From Bradyrhizobium sp. NAS96.2 (GTDB lineage: Bacteria > Pseudomonadota > Alphaproteobacteria > Rhizobiales > Xanthobacteraceae), in the NCBI RefSeq assembly GCF_001908235.1, contig NZ_LGHK01000100.1:59238-123237 (forward strand): a stretch of DNA of 64,000 nt, written 5' to 3'. How positions within the stretch are numbered: the first letter of the stretch is position 1; the number at the start of each line of letters is the position of its first letter. The translations under genes and the position numbers were made by a program. This document shows, one piece after another, positions 45,077 to 53,700 of this stretch. Under the pieces are notes generated by a model that saw only the letters and a program-made list of their open reading frames with translations, searched no databases and had not been told where the DNA came from.

Positions 45077-45309
45077 TTATTGATCGGGCTGCAGAAGAAC
45101 GGAGACAGGGTTTTGTCGTTGGCGGGGTCGTCTTGGCGCGCCCGGTTATTGGCATTTTCCTTGGCGCGGGCGGCATCGAGCGCCTCGAGATGGTCGAGCA
45201 CGGCGTCCATCGCCGCGTTGGGATCGGCGACCTTCCCCTTGCGCTCCATCGCATCGAGGAAGTCCATATAGGCCTTGTAGGCCTTCTCATCGTCGCAGAG
45301 CAGACACAT
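45073..45309 (-). CDS. Small protein between gatC and gatA
   Basis: 78 residues. Opens 'MCLLCDDEKAYKAYMDFLDAMERKGK' with a CxxC pair; the rest is helical and charged, with one further Cys near the C-terminus. It is translationally coupled to gatA by ATGA and follows gatC by 22 bp. Its place inside the amidotransferase operon suggests a link to tRNA amidation or metal handling, but there is no direct evidence. Confidence 0.75.
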   Translation of the reverse strand: MCLLCDDEKAYKAYMDFLDAMERKGKVADPNAAMDAVLDHLEALDAARAKENANNRARQDDPANDKTLSPFFCSPINK

Positions 45310-45331
45310 TGGACTTATCCGATCGGGCTCT

Positions 45332-45619
45332 TTACTCGACCACCTTCGGCACCAGGAAGAAGTCGTTCACGGTGTCGGGCGCATTGCGGACGATGATTTC
45401 GGCGATCTCGCCGTCATTGACCACATCGCCGCGCTTCTTCATCTCCATCGGCGTCACCGAGGTCATCGGCTCGACGCCCTCGATATTCACCTCCGACAGC
45501 TGCTCGACAAAGGCCAGCATCGCGTTCAGCTCGCCCTGGAGATGGGGAACTTCGGCGTCGCTGACCGCGATCCGCGCCAGATGCGCGATGCGGCGGACGG
45601 TCGTGGCATCTACGGACAT
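45332..45619 (-). CDS. gatC: Asp/Glu-tRNA amidotransferase subunit C
   Basis: 95 residues. 'VDATTVRRIAHLARIAVSDAE' and the C-terminal 'NDFFLVPKVVE' are GatC signatures. It stabilises the GatA-GatB complex. First gene of the gatC-orf-gatA-orf group. Confidence 0.95.
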   Translation of the reverse strand: MSVDATTVRRIAHLARIAVSDAEVPHLQGELNAMLAFVEQLSEVNIEGVEPMTSVTPMEMKKRGDVVNDGEIAEIIVRNAPDTVNDFFLVPKVVE

Positions 45620-45857
45620 TATATAGGGCCTCGGGTGGTCAGGCTGAAAGGTCAGCCTGCCGTATAGCAGAGGCCGGTTTTGCGCCGCAACCGCGGCCCC
45701 GGGGGCTAAACGGGCCCTGCCGGCCCCCGGCGAGGCATTCCGGGCGCTCATTGAGGCAACAAAACCCCGCGACGAAACCACTTCGTGCCCGCCACGAAAT
45801 GGTCCGGAAACATTGCCGGCGCCTACTCTCTCCAAACAGAAAAGTTCGGAGCGCGTC

Positions 45858-45965
45858 ATGTCAATGCTCGAAAGCCGCCCCCGGTCAGAGGGCTGGGACC
45901 CCGCCTTGTGGTCGATCGGCACGGTGCTGGGGATCGCGATCCTTTACGTGGCCTGCCTGGTCTGA
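45858..45965 (+). CDS. 35-residue single-pass membrane peptide
   Basis: ATG 45858 to TGA: a 16-residue polar start, then one membrane helix ('WSIGTVLGIAILYVACLV'). CGGAGCG just upstream supports the start. It is 12 bp from the next small gene, so they may form a pair. Function unknown. Confidence 0.6.
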   Translation: MSMLESRPRSEGWDPALWSIGTVLGIAILYVACLV

Positions 45966-45977
45966 GCGTGGCAAGCC

Positions 45978-46154
45978 ATGGCCATCTCCCAGGCAAAGGC
46001 TCTGCAGGAAAAGGCCGAGATGTTCGAGCGCCGCGCCGAAAGCGCCGCGGATCCGATTTCCCGCCAGCATTACAAGGAAATGGCCGCGCATTATCGCAGG
46101 CTCGCGACCGAGCATCTGGAGATCAGCCGGGACGAGCCGGCGCGTCAGGCCTGA
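45978..46154 (+). CDS. 58-residue helical protein
   Basis: Soluble, helical, charged: 'AISQAKALQEKAEMFERRAESA' then 'ISRQHYKEMAAHYRRLATEHLE'. Heptad-like spacing suggests a short coiled coil. It overlaps the end of the convergent nitronate monooxygenase gene by 10 bp. Function unknown. Confidence 0.6.
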   Translation: MAISQAKALQEKAEMFERRAESAADPISRQHYKEMAAHYRRLATEHLEISRDEPARQA

Positions 46155-47224
46155 GACAACGCCCCCATCCGCGCCAGCGCCGCGCCGGCCAGTGCGCGGG
46201 TTAGCGCCGCGGCCGGCATTTCCTTGCCCATACGTACCGCCTGCCCAGCCCAAAGATTGGTGAAATCGACCTTGCCCTGTTTTTCGGCAGCCGCCTTCAA
46301 GGGTCCGAGGGCGGTCGCCGCATGCGGGAACGCCGGCGCGTCAGGCGAGATCGGGCCGACCTCGCGCATCACGCGATTGGCGACGCCGCGCGCCGGGCGG
46401 CCAGTCATCACGTTGGTGATGACGGTCGATTCATCGCTGGCCTGCGCCAGCGCAACACGGCCCTGCGCGGTCACCTTGGACTCCGGGCAGCGCAGATAGG
46501 CCGTGCCGATTTGCACAGCCGAGGCGCCGAGCGCGAAGGCCGCCGCGATGCCGCGTCCATCGGCGATGCCGCCGGCCGCGACAACCGGCACCTTCACCGC
46601 ATCCACCACCTGCGGCAGCAGCGAGAATGTGCCCGGCTGCTCGGCGATATCATCGGTCAGGAACATGGCGCGATGGCCGCCGGCGTCGGCGCCCTGCGCG
46701 ATGATGACGTCGGCGCCGTTCTCCTCGAGCCAGATCGCCTCCTTCACGGTCGTCGCCGACGACATCACGACGGCGCCCGCTCCCTTCACCCGCTGCAACA
46801 GTTTTGGCTCCGGCAGGCCAAAATGGAAGCTGACGACCTCGGGTTTCAGCTCCTCGACCACGGCGCAGAACGCCGCATCGAACGGCGCGCGGTTCGCCGC
46901 GTTGATCGGTGCGTTGGGATCGAGGCCGTGCTCGCGATAGTAAGGCGCCAGCCGCTGCCGCCACGTCGCCTCGCGCGCCGGATCGGCGTCGACCGCCTTG
47001 TGGCAGAAGAAGTTAAGGTTGACCGGCGCGGAGACGCGCTGGCGGATGATGTTGACCTGCTCGCGCGCCTTCTCGGCCGACAGCATCGCGCATGGCAGCG
47101 AACCGAGCCCGCCGCCCTGCGCCACCGCGATCACCAGCTCCGCATCCATCACGCCGGCCATCGGCGCCAGCACGATCGGGAATTCGGTCTTGAAACGATC
47201 GATCAATCGACGGTCCGGCCACAT
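46145..47224 (-). CDS. Nitronate monooxygenase (2-nitropropane dioxygenase family)
   Basis: 359 residues. FMN TIM-barrel with 'PIVLAPMAGVMDAELVIAVAQGGGLGSL', 'GADVIIAQGADAGGHR' (the His-containing loop) and 'PVVAAGGIADGRGIAAAFALGA'. It oxidises alkyl nitronates such as propionate 3-nitronate. It lies just downstream of a second family member. ATG 47224 is chosen over GTG 47236. Confidence 0.9.
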   Translation of the reverse strand: MWPDRRLIDRFKTEFPIVLAPMAGVMDAELVIAVAQGGGLGSLPCAMLSAEKAREQVNIIRQRVSAPVNLNFFCHKAVDADPAREATWRQRLAPYYREHGLDPNAPINAANRAPFDAAFCAVVEELKPEVVSFHFGLPEPKLLQRVKGAGAVVMSSATTVKEAIWLEENGADVIIAQGADAGGHRAMFLTDDIAEQPGTFSLLPQVVDAVKVPVVAAGGIADGRGIAAAFALGASAVQIGTAYLRCPESKVTAQGRVALAQASDESTVITNVMTGRPARGVANRVMREVGPISPDAPAFPHAATALGPLKAAAEKQGKVDFTNLWAGQAVRMGKEMPAAALTRALAGAALARMGALSQA

Positions 47225-47242
47225 GGTGCGTCTCACACTTGT

Positions 47243-48223
47243 TCAGGTCAAAGAGGAAAGAGAGTTGCGCCGGCCCTGCAGCGACTGCTCGGCTTCGGCG
47301 ACGATACGGCCGAAGATTTCGGCCGCGGGAACGATATCATGGATCAGGCCGACGGACTCGCCGGCAAACACTGCGGCAATGTCGAAATTGCCGGCTTCCC
47401 TCGCAGCGGCATACTCCGCAGCGATCTCGTCGGCGCGCTGCATCAGCTCGATCTCGTGGCCAGACCACCGCCGCAAATGATCATTGGCAAGCGAGCGCGC
47501 GGTGAACGGCGCCGGCCACATCAGCTTGCGCGACCAGTCCATTACCACGCCGCGCACCGTCTGGCCGCTCTTCGCCGCGCGGATCAACTGCTTCGCCTGC
47601 TCGGGCGCGTCGGCCTCGACGCTGGCATAGAAGCGCGTTCCCATCAGTACGCCGGAGGCACCGAGCATCATCATCGCAGCCAGGCCGCGGCCATCAGCAA
47701 TGCCACCGGCCGCGACGACAGGCACACGCCCTGCCGAAAAATCGATGATCGCCGGCACGATATCGAGCGTGGTGCGCGACGCACCGTGACCGCCCGCCTC
47801 CGCGCCCTGCGCGATCAGGATGTCGGCGCCGCAATCGAGCGCCACTTGCGCCATCTCCTCATTCTGCACCTGGCAGATCAGCAGCGCGCCGGCGGCTTTG
47901 ATATCAGGCGCGAACGGCGCGGGATCGCCGAATGACAGCATCACCGCGCGCGGCCGCGCCTGTAGCGCGATGTCCATCAGCTCGGGTTGCTTGGCGAGAC
48001 TCCAGGTGATGAAGCCGATGCCGAACGGACGGCGAAATCCGCTGAGCGCCGCAGTCTCCGCCTCGAGCCACGTCCTGTCGCCGTAGCCGCCGCCCAGAAT
48101 GCCGAAGCCGCCCGCGTTGCTCACCGCCTTCACCAGCCGGCTCCCCGTGATCATGGCCATCGGCGCCGCCAGGATCGGATGTTCAATGCCCAGACGCGCC
48201 GTCAATTCGGTGCTGATCGGCAT
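47243..48223 (-). CDS. Nitronate monooxygenase, second family member
   Basis: 326 residues with the same fold: 'HPILAAPMAMITGSRLVKAVSNAGGFGILGGGYGD', 'ADILIAQGAEAGGHGASRTTLD', 'PVVAAGGIADGRGLAAMMMLGA'. GGGAGC upstream supports ATG 48223. With the gene below it forms a two-gene operon divergent from a LysR regulator. The two paralogues differ clearly and may prefer different nitronates or serve as other FMN oxidoreductases. Confidence 0.9.
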   Translation of the reverse strand: MPISTELTARLGIEHPILAAPMAMITGSRLVKAVSNAGGFGILGGGYGDRTWLEAETAALSGFRRPFGIGFITWSLAKQPELMDIALQARPRAVMLSFGDPAPFAPDIKAAGALLICQVQNEEMAQVALDCGADILIAQGAEAGGHGASRTTLDIVPAIIDFSAGRVPVVAAGGIADGRGLAAMMMLGASGVLMGTRFYASVEADAPEQAKQLIRAAKSGQTVRGVVMDWSRKLMWPAPFTARSLANDHLRRWSGHEIELMQRADEIAAEYAAAREAGNFDIAAVFAGESVGLIHDIVPAAEIFGRIVAEAEQSLQGRRNSLSSLT

Positions 48224-48341
48224 GCGTTTGCTCCCTGTTCTGGACTTGCTGTTCTGGACTCCAACCCTAAGCGGGCCTAACATTCTCGAATAATGAATAC
48301 TAGAGAACGCAGCCATCCCTAAATTGAAACGGTGGTCCCAG

Positions 48342-49232
48342 ATGGAATTGACCGACCTGCTCACCTTTTCCACGGTCGCCCGGCTTGGCGGCATCACCCG
48401 GGCCGCCGACGAGCTGAATACCGTGCAGTCCAACGTCACCCAGCGCATCAAGGCGCTGGAGGCCGAGATTGGCACCGCGCTGTTCGAGCGGCACAGCCGC
48501 GGCATGTCGCTGACCGGCGCCGGACGCCGCCTGCTGCCGTACGCGCAGCGGATGGCGGCGCTGTCGCGCGAAGCCGTGCTCGCGGCGCGCGACGACGGCG
48601 AGCCGAGAGGACCGCTGTCGATCGGGTCGATGGAAACGACCGCGGCCGTGCGGCTGCCGGCGCTGCTTGCCGAGTTTCACCGCCGCTACCCAGCGGTGCG
48701 GTTGACGCTGCGCACCGCGCCGACCGCCGATCTCGTGGCCGCCGTACTTGACGGCTCGCTCGATGGCGCCTTCGTCGCCGGTCCGATCGAGCACGCCGAA
48801 CTGTCTGCGACATCGGCCTTCACCGAGGAACTGGTGCTCGTCACCGCGCAGCGCTGGAAATCGCTCGCCGCCTTGCGCGCCGGCACACCGGAGTCGGGCC
48901 CCACCGCGCTGGTGTTCCGCACCGGCTGCACCTACCGGCAGCGCCTCGAACAGGTGTTCACCGAGTTCGGCTGGCCGTCGGCCGCGCGCTTCGAACTCGG
49001 CACGCTGGACGGTATGGTCGGCTGCGTCGCCGCCGACATGGGCGTGACGCTCTTGCCGCGCGCGGTCGTCGAGCGCGACCACGTCCAGCGCGACGTGAAT
49101 ATTCACAAGCTCAATCCGCAGCATGCGCAGGTCGAGACGCTGTTCATCCAGCGCCGCACCGCGCACCAGTACAGCCCGTTGCAGGGCCTCGTCGCGTGCC
49201 TCGGCGGCGACGATCGGGTGATCGCCGCATAA
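48342..49232 (+). CDS. LysR-family regulator
   Basis: 296 residues. Winged helix 'LTDLLTFSTVARLGGITRAADELNTVQSNVTQRIKALE' and an effector domain. Start ATG 48342. It is divergent from the two nitronate monooxygenases; the 118-bp gap holds 'TTCTCGAATAATGAATAC' with a matching GAGAA, a loose LysR-type dyad. It probably controls the pair. Confidence 0.88.
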   Translation: MELTDLLTFSTVARLGGITRAADELNTVQSNVTQRIKALEAEIGTALFERHSRGMSLTGAGRRLLPYAQRMAALSREAVLAARDDGEPRGPLSIGSMETTAAVRLPALLAEFHRRYPAVRLTLRTAPTADLVAAVLDGSLDGAFVAGPIEHAELSATSAFTEELVLVTAQRWKSLAALRAGTPESGPTALVFRTGCTYRQRLEQVFTEFGWPSAARFELGTLDGMVGCVAADMGVTLLPRAVVERDHVQRDVNIHKLNPQHAQVETLFIQRRTAHQYSPLQGLVACLGGDDRVIAA

Positions 49233-49255
49233 ATGCATCGACGCCGCCGCAGTTC

Positions 49256-49366
49256 GTAGCCCGGATGGAGCGCAGCGCAATCCGGGACAGTTTCGCGGCG
49301 GCAAGATTCCCGGATTTCGCGGAGCCTGTCATCGTGCGCGCGACCCGTTGGCTCCATCCGGGCTAC
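49256..49366. repeat. Palindromic intergenic repeat, family B copy 2
   Basis: Same outer arms as copy 1 (GTAGCCCGGATGGAG, 49256-49270; CTCCATCCGGGCTAC, 49352-49366) and a related core. Between two same-strand genes. Confidence 0.85.
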
Positions 49367-49401
49367 CTTTCCTTCCCTCACCCGTGCTAAGCGCTTGCGC
49401 C

Positions 49402-49884
49402 ATGCCCGCCCCCATCCTTCCCCTGATCGAAGCCGCGCCGCACTGGCCCGACCGCGGCGCGCTCGTCGGCCTCGACCTCGGCACCAAGACCATCGGCGTT
49501 GCCGTCTCCGATCCAGACCGGCGGCTCGCGACCGGCGTCGAGACCATCCAGCGCAAGCAGTTCAAGGTCGACGCGGCGCGGCTGCTCGCGATCGCGGCCG
49601 AGCGCAATGCCGTTGGCTTCGTGCTGGGCCTGCCGATCAACATGGACGGCAGCGAAGGCCCGCGCGCGCAATCGACCCGGGCCTTTGCCCGCAACCTCTC
49701 AAACCTCACCGCGCTGGCGATCGGACTGTGGGACGAGCGCCTGTCGACCGCGGCGGTCGAACGCGAATTGATCGGCATGGATGTCAGCCGCGCCCGCCGC
49801 GCGGAGGTGATCGACGAGCACGCCGCGATCTTCATCCTGCAGGGCGCACTCGACCGGCTCGCGAAGCTGCGCGGAGACCGCTGA
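49402..49884 (+). CDS. ruvX: Holliday-junction resolvase-like RuvX/YqgF
   Basis: 160 residues. RNase H fold: 'LVGLDLGTKTIGVAVSDPD' (first Asp), 'VLGLPINMDGSEGPRAQSTRAFA' and 'WDERLSTAAVERELI'. Family members process 16S rRNA 5' ends and may cut junctions. ATG 49402 is chosen because upstream codons run back into the repeat. Two bp separate it from the AEC transporter gene. Confidence 0.9.
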   Translation: MPAPILPLIEAAPHWPDRGALVGLDLGTKTIGVAVSDPDRRLATGVETIQRKQFKVDAARLLAIAAERNAVGFVLGLPINMDGSEGPRAQSTRAFARNLSNLTALAIGLWDERLSTAAVERELIGMDVSRARRAEVIDEHAAIFILQGALDRLAKLRGDR

Positions 49885-49886
49885 CG

Positions 49887-50813
49887 ATGGCCGTGGTGAT
49901 CGCGGCGCTGTTGCCGGTGTTTTTGCTGATCGTGCTCGGTTTCGTCCTGAAGCGCACGCTGATGCGGCTCGACACGCAATGGCACGGGCTGGAGCAACTC
50001 ACCTACTACGTGCTGTTCCCGTTGCTGCTGGTGCAGACGCTGGTCAAGGCCGACCTGACCAAGGTACCGGTCGCCGGCGTCGGCGGCGCGCTGTTGCTCG
50101 CGGCGCTCGTGATGTGCCTGCTCTGTCTTGCGCTGCGGACCGCGCTTGCCCGGACCGGTGTCGACGGCCCCGCCTTCACCTCGATCTTCCAGGGCGCGAC
50201 GCGCTGGCAGACCTATGTCGCGCTGTCGGTGTCGCGTAATCTCTACGGCAGCACAGGACTTGCGCTCGCCTCGGTCGCGATGGTCGCCATCATCCCGCTG
50301 GTCAACGTCTTCAGCGTCGCCGTGCTGGCGAAATATGCCTCCTCGGAGAAGCGGTCTGCCGGCGCCGTCGTGATGACGATCGTCAAGAACCCGCTGATCT
50401 GGGCCTGCGTGATCGGGCTCGTCATCAACGTCGCGCACATGCCGCTGCCACAAATCTGGCATGATGTCGCCGACGCGCTCGGCGGCTCGTCGCTGGCGAT
50501 CGGTCTGCTCGTGACTGGCGCCGGGCTGCATCTGGAAGGCATCTTCCGCCCCAGCCTCGCCGCCAGCATCGCGCTGGTGCTGAAGCTGGTCCTGATGCCC
50601 GTGCTCACGGTCGCGCTCGCGGTGTGGTTCGGCGTCACCGGCGCCAACCTCGCCATCGTCGCCGCCTGCGCCGCGGTGCCGACCTCGCCGTCAGCCTACG
50701 TGCTGGCGCGCCAGATGGGCGGCGATGCCCCGCTGCTCGCCCAGATCATCACGCTGCAGACGATCCTCGCCGCGATCACGATGCCGATCGTGATCGCGGC
50801 GGTCGGGCCGTAG
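49887..50813 (+). CDS. AEC-family transporter
   Basis: 308 residues, about ten membrane helices in two repeats, the auxin-efflux-carrier fold ('LPVFLLIVLGFVLKR' opening; 'FQGATRWQTYVALS' re-entrant region). Likely exports or imports an organic anion. It follows ruvX at once. Its last 39 bp (50775-50813) recur at 53531-53569. Confidence 0.87.
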   Translation: MAVVIAALLPVFLLIVLGFVLKRTLMRLDTQWHGLEQLTYYVLFPLLLVQTLVKADLTKVPVAGVGGALLLAALVMCLLCLALRTALARTGVDGPAFTSIFQGATRWQTYVALSVSRNLYGSTGLALASVAMVAIIPLVNVFSVAVLAKYASSEKRSAGAVVMTIVKNPLIWACVIGLVINVAHMPLPQIWHDVADALGGSSLAIGLLVTGAGLHLEGIFRPSLAASIALVLKLVLMPVLTVALAVWFGVTGANLAIVAACAAVPTSPSAYVLARQMGGDAPLLAQIITLQTILAAITMPIVIAAVGP

Positions 50814-50921
50814 GTCCTGCCGGCGTGGATGCCAGCCCGCCTTTCAAACTCAGAAGCGTCTTCGCTTTGGCTCGCACGCGCTGCTAGTCTGCGCCAGTAT
50901 GAAGCCCAAGTTTGATCAACG

Positions 50922-51458
50922 ATGACCTCGGTCCGATGGACCAAAGGCTACACCCAGGCTGAACTCGACAGAGCTCAGGATCGGTTTGGCTTGGTTTTTC
51001 CCCCGGACCTGATTGACCTTCTCCGCCGGAAACGACCGATAGACGGTCACGACTGGACCGATGATGCTGCGATCAGGCGAGCCCTCGACTGGCCTTTGAA
51101 TGGCCTTCTTGTCTCTGTCGAGAGGGGCCAGATATGGTGGCCGGAATGGGGGAAGGAGCCTTCCAGCGCGCGCGCTCGCAAGCAAATTCTGCGGGAGGTG
51201 GTTGCTCGTGCGCCCAAACTGATCCCCTTGATCGGCCACCGATATCTGCCCGAGCAGCCGCATGAAGCAGGCAACCCGGTATTTTCCATCTTCTACACCG
51301 ATGCGATCTACTACGGCGCCAATCTGAAGGACTATTTCGAACGAGAGTTCGGAGATTGGCACAGACGGGAACAGCCCTGGTCACGCGAAATCAAGTACAT
51401 TCCGTTTTGGTCTGACCTTGTTGAACGGTTCGCGCAACAGGGTCGACGTCCTACATGA
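50922..51458 (+). CDS. SMI1/KNR4 (SUKH)-family protein
   Basis: 178 residues. 'YTQAELDRAQDRFGLVFPPDLIDLLRR' is the SUKH opening; 'GNPVFSIFYTDAIYYGANLKDYFEREFG' matches the later conserved part. In bacteria SUKH proteins are mostly immunity proteins against contact-dependent or polymorphic nuclease toxins. No toxin gene is nearby, so it looks like an orphan. Confidence 0.82.
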   Translation: MTSVRWTKGYTQAELDRAQDRFGLVFPPDLIDLLRRKRPIDGHDWTDDAAIRRALDWPLNGLLVSVERGQIWWPEWGKEPSSARARKQILREVVARAPKLIPLIGHRYLPEQPHEAGNPVFSIFYTDAIYYGANLKDYFEREFGDWHRREQPWSREIKYIPFWSDLVERFAQQGRRPT

Positions 51459-51491
51459 AGGTCGGCGACTGCCGACGACGACTGAGCGACG

Positions 51492-51656
51492 TCAGCTCTC
51501 CCGCGCGCCGAAGTAGCGCCACAGTTGGCCTTTGCGCTCCTGCAACGTATGCAACAGCGTCAACGCCAGATCGATGATCTGCAAGATGACGAGGGCGACG
51601 ATCGTGGTGCTGGACCGAAATATCCAGATGTTCTGCAAGTTCTCGTCCATCTGCAT
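51492..51656 (-). CDS. 54-residue single-pass membrane protein
   Basis: Reverse-strand frame from ATG 51656 (or 51650): polar start, one membrane helix ('TTIVALVILQIIDLALTLLH'), then a charged tail 'TLQERKGQLWRYFGARES'. A CAGGG-like site precedes it. Function unknown. Confidence 0.5.
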   Translation of the reverse strand: MQMDENLQNIWIFRSSTTIVALVILQIIDLALTLLHTLQERKGQLWRYFGARES

Positions 51657-51927
51657 CACCCTGCGAAAGAGCTGAGAGAGGGATAAAAATCAACGGCTCC
51701 GCACGGGGTGTTGCCTGGCCTTCCGCCGTGCGATGTTTCGCCATCCTGGCGCGAAGCCTCGCGTCGGGCTGGGATTTTGTGAAGGTCCGAAACGATCACC
51801 TCCCGGTTCGATCGGGCCAACGTTGCCACCCGGGGTGCCGTCCGGGCCAGGACACGCACAGCCATCGATTAGGACGCGCGCGGGTTGCGGGAATCAGCAA
51901 TGATCGTTCCGCTAGGGACCGTGACCA

Positions 51928-52113
51928 ATGCGTGCCAACAGATTCAAGAGCTGGACCGAGAACGAAGAGCGCCTGCTGGTTGCGCTGCACGAATCCGGGA
52001 TGAACCACCGGCTGATCGCGCTCAAGCTGCGCCGGACCGAGGCCGGGGTCGATAACCGGCTCGCGCAGATCATCCACCGGCCGCGACCAGCCGAGGACGG
52101 GTCTCGTGCGTGA
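51928..52113 (+). CDS. Small Myb/SANT-like protein
   Basis: 61 residues. 'KSWTENEERLLVALHESGMNHRLIALKLRRTEAGVDNRLAQI' has the spacing of a Myb/SANT or GcrA-like helix-turn-helix, with tryptophan and basic residues where DNA contacts are expected. It may bind DNA. It ends 24 bp before the stop of the convergent binding-protein gene. Confidence 0.65.
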   Translation: MRANRFKSWTENEERLLVALHESGMNHRLIALKLRRTEAGVDNRLAQIIHRPRPAEDGSRA

Positions 52114-52137
52114 CCACCGTCGCGCTGCTGATGACAG

Positions 52138-53349
52138 CTATTTTCTGCGCGCGTCGGTGAATGCCGTATCGAGCACATCGCCGATCGGCTGCCAGCTGCG
52201 GCCGTCGAATTGAAGCAACCGCAATTGCTCGACCGGTCGAAAGTGACTGGTGTTGATCCTGATGCCCGGGAGCAAAGCGGATGCCTGATAATCCCTGATC
52301 GCCGCGGCCTGCCTCATGACGTTTTCGCGCGACAGATCGTTGCCGCATTGCTTGAGCACCTGGACCATCGTTTCGGCGGCCGCATAGCCATAGACGGCGG
52401 CAGCGTCGTCCTTGCCGCCGGCTTTGGTATATTTGTCCAGGAAGCTGTGCCAGGCGCCCTGATCTTCCCTCCAGGCCGGATCGCTCGCATCCTTCAGGAA
52501 GGCGGCGGTGATGACGCCGGTCGCATTCTCGGTGCCGGCCGGCTTGAGCACCGTCTCGATCGATGACGCCATCTGGTTCACGACAAACACCGGCCGCCAG
52601 CCATGGTCGGCCGCCGCCCGGATCACCTTGGCGGCGTTTTCCGGCACGCCGGCAAACACGAAGACCTCGGCGCCGGATTGCTTCAGGATCGATATGTGGC
52701 CGTCCAGATGCTGATCGTCGACATCATAGGCGATGTCGACCCTGATGTTGTGGGCGACATCGCCCAGCCCTTGCACCAGCCCCTTGAACAATTCACGGCC
52801 GAACTGGTCATTCTCCCAAAGCGCCACGATCTTCTTTCCGGGATAGAAAGCCTGGATGTAGTTGGCGTAGATCCGCCCCTCCTCGCGGTATGAAGGCTGC
52901 CAGCCCATGGTCCACGGATAGGCCGACGGCTCGCCGAAGTCCTGATCGCCGGAGGCAACGAAAAGCTGGGGGACCTGCCGTTCGTTGAGATACTTCCGCA
53001 CGGCAAGATTGTCCGGCGTCCCGAACGAACCGAACATCAGGAGCACATTGTCGGTCTCGACGAGAATGCGCGTGAGGTCCATGGCATTGGAGGCGTCGGA
53101 CAGATCGTCGTAGGACATGAAGCGGATCTTGCGGCCGCCAACTCCGCCGCGTTCGTTGATCATGTCGAAATAGGCGGCTTCCGCCTTGCCGATCTGGCCG
53201 AAGATTTCCAACGTGCCGCTATACGGCATCAGATTGCCGATCCGGATTTCGGTATCGGTGACGCCCTGGTCGCGCACCTGCTGCGTGATGGCGCCGAGAG
53301 ACACCAGCGCGACGACGCTAGCCAACAGAGTTCGGAACAACGTAGCCAT
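52138..53349 (-). CDS. Branched-chain-amino-acid-type ABC substrate-binding protein
   Basis: 403 residues. Signal peptide (about 1-24), then 'TEIRIGNLMPYSGTLEIFGQIGKAEAAYFDMINERGG', the type I periplasmic-binding fold of LivJ-like proteins. No permease or ATPase gene is adjacent, so it is an orphan binding protein. ATG 53349 starts the signal peptide directly. Confidence 0.88.
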   Translation of the reverse strand: MATLFRTLLASVVALVSLGAITQQVRDQGVTDTEIRIGNLMPYSGTLEIFGQIGKAEAAYFDMINERGGVGGRKIRFMSYDDLSDASNAMDLTRILVETDNVLLMFGSFGTPDNLAVRKYLNERQVPQLFVASGDQDFGEPSAYPWTMGWQPSYREEGRIYANYIQAFYPGKKIVALWENDQFGRELFKGLVQGLGDVAHNIRVDIAYDVDDQHLDGHISILKQSGAEVFVFAGVPENAAKVIRAAADHGWRPVFVVNQMASSIETVLKPAGTENATGVITAAFLKDASDPAWREDQGAWHSFLDKYTKAGGKDDAAAVYGYAAAETMVQVLKQCGNDLSRENVMRQAAAIRDYQASALLPGIRINTSHFRPVEQLRLLQFDGRSWQPIGDVLDTAFTDARRK

Positions 53350-53529
53350 GGGAAGAGCTCGCACGACGGCAGCCGCCGCTGCCTGGTTTCGATCCGGCCC
53401 GCGCTCGTTCATTGATCTAGATCATAGCACTGTGACGGGGATGGTGGCAGCCTCTACGTCAGGTTCCAATGGGCGACGATGCGCGCCCCTACTGGTTACG
53501 GATTATCACGCGGCAGGCGATTTTGGCGG

Positions 53530-53569
53530 CATCACGATTCCGATCGTGATCGCCGCGGTAGAGCTTTAG
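53530..53569 (+). pseudogene. Remnant of an AEC transporter 3' end
   Basis: 53531-53569 encodes ITIPIVIAAVEL and a stop; the intact gene at 50775-50813 ends ITMPIVIAAVGP and a stop. 33 of 39 bases match by direct comparison. Nothing AEC-like precedes it. It could be a decayed duplicate or the second boundary of an insertion at the gene's 3' end. The rest of 53350-53700 shows no gene. Confidence 0.45.
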
Positions 53570-53700
53570 GCGCGCCCTCATAGGACAATCACTTCGGCTT
53601 TGCGCTCGAAGGCCGACGTCGGCTTCGGTGGATGCCTGCGTTGGGCCAAACTCACCTGGCATGCTAGAGAGTAGGACCTAGGAAGTCAGTCAGGGCGCCC

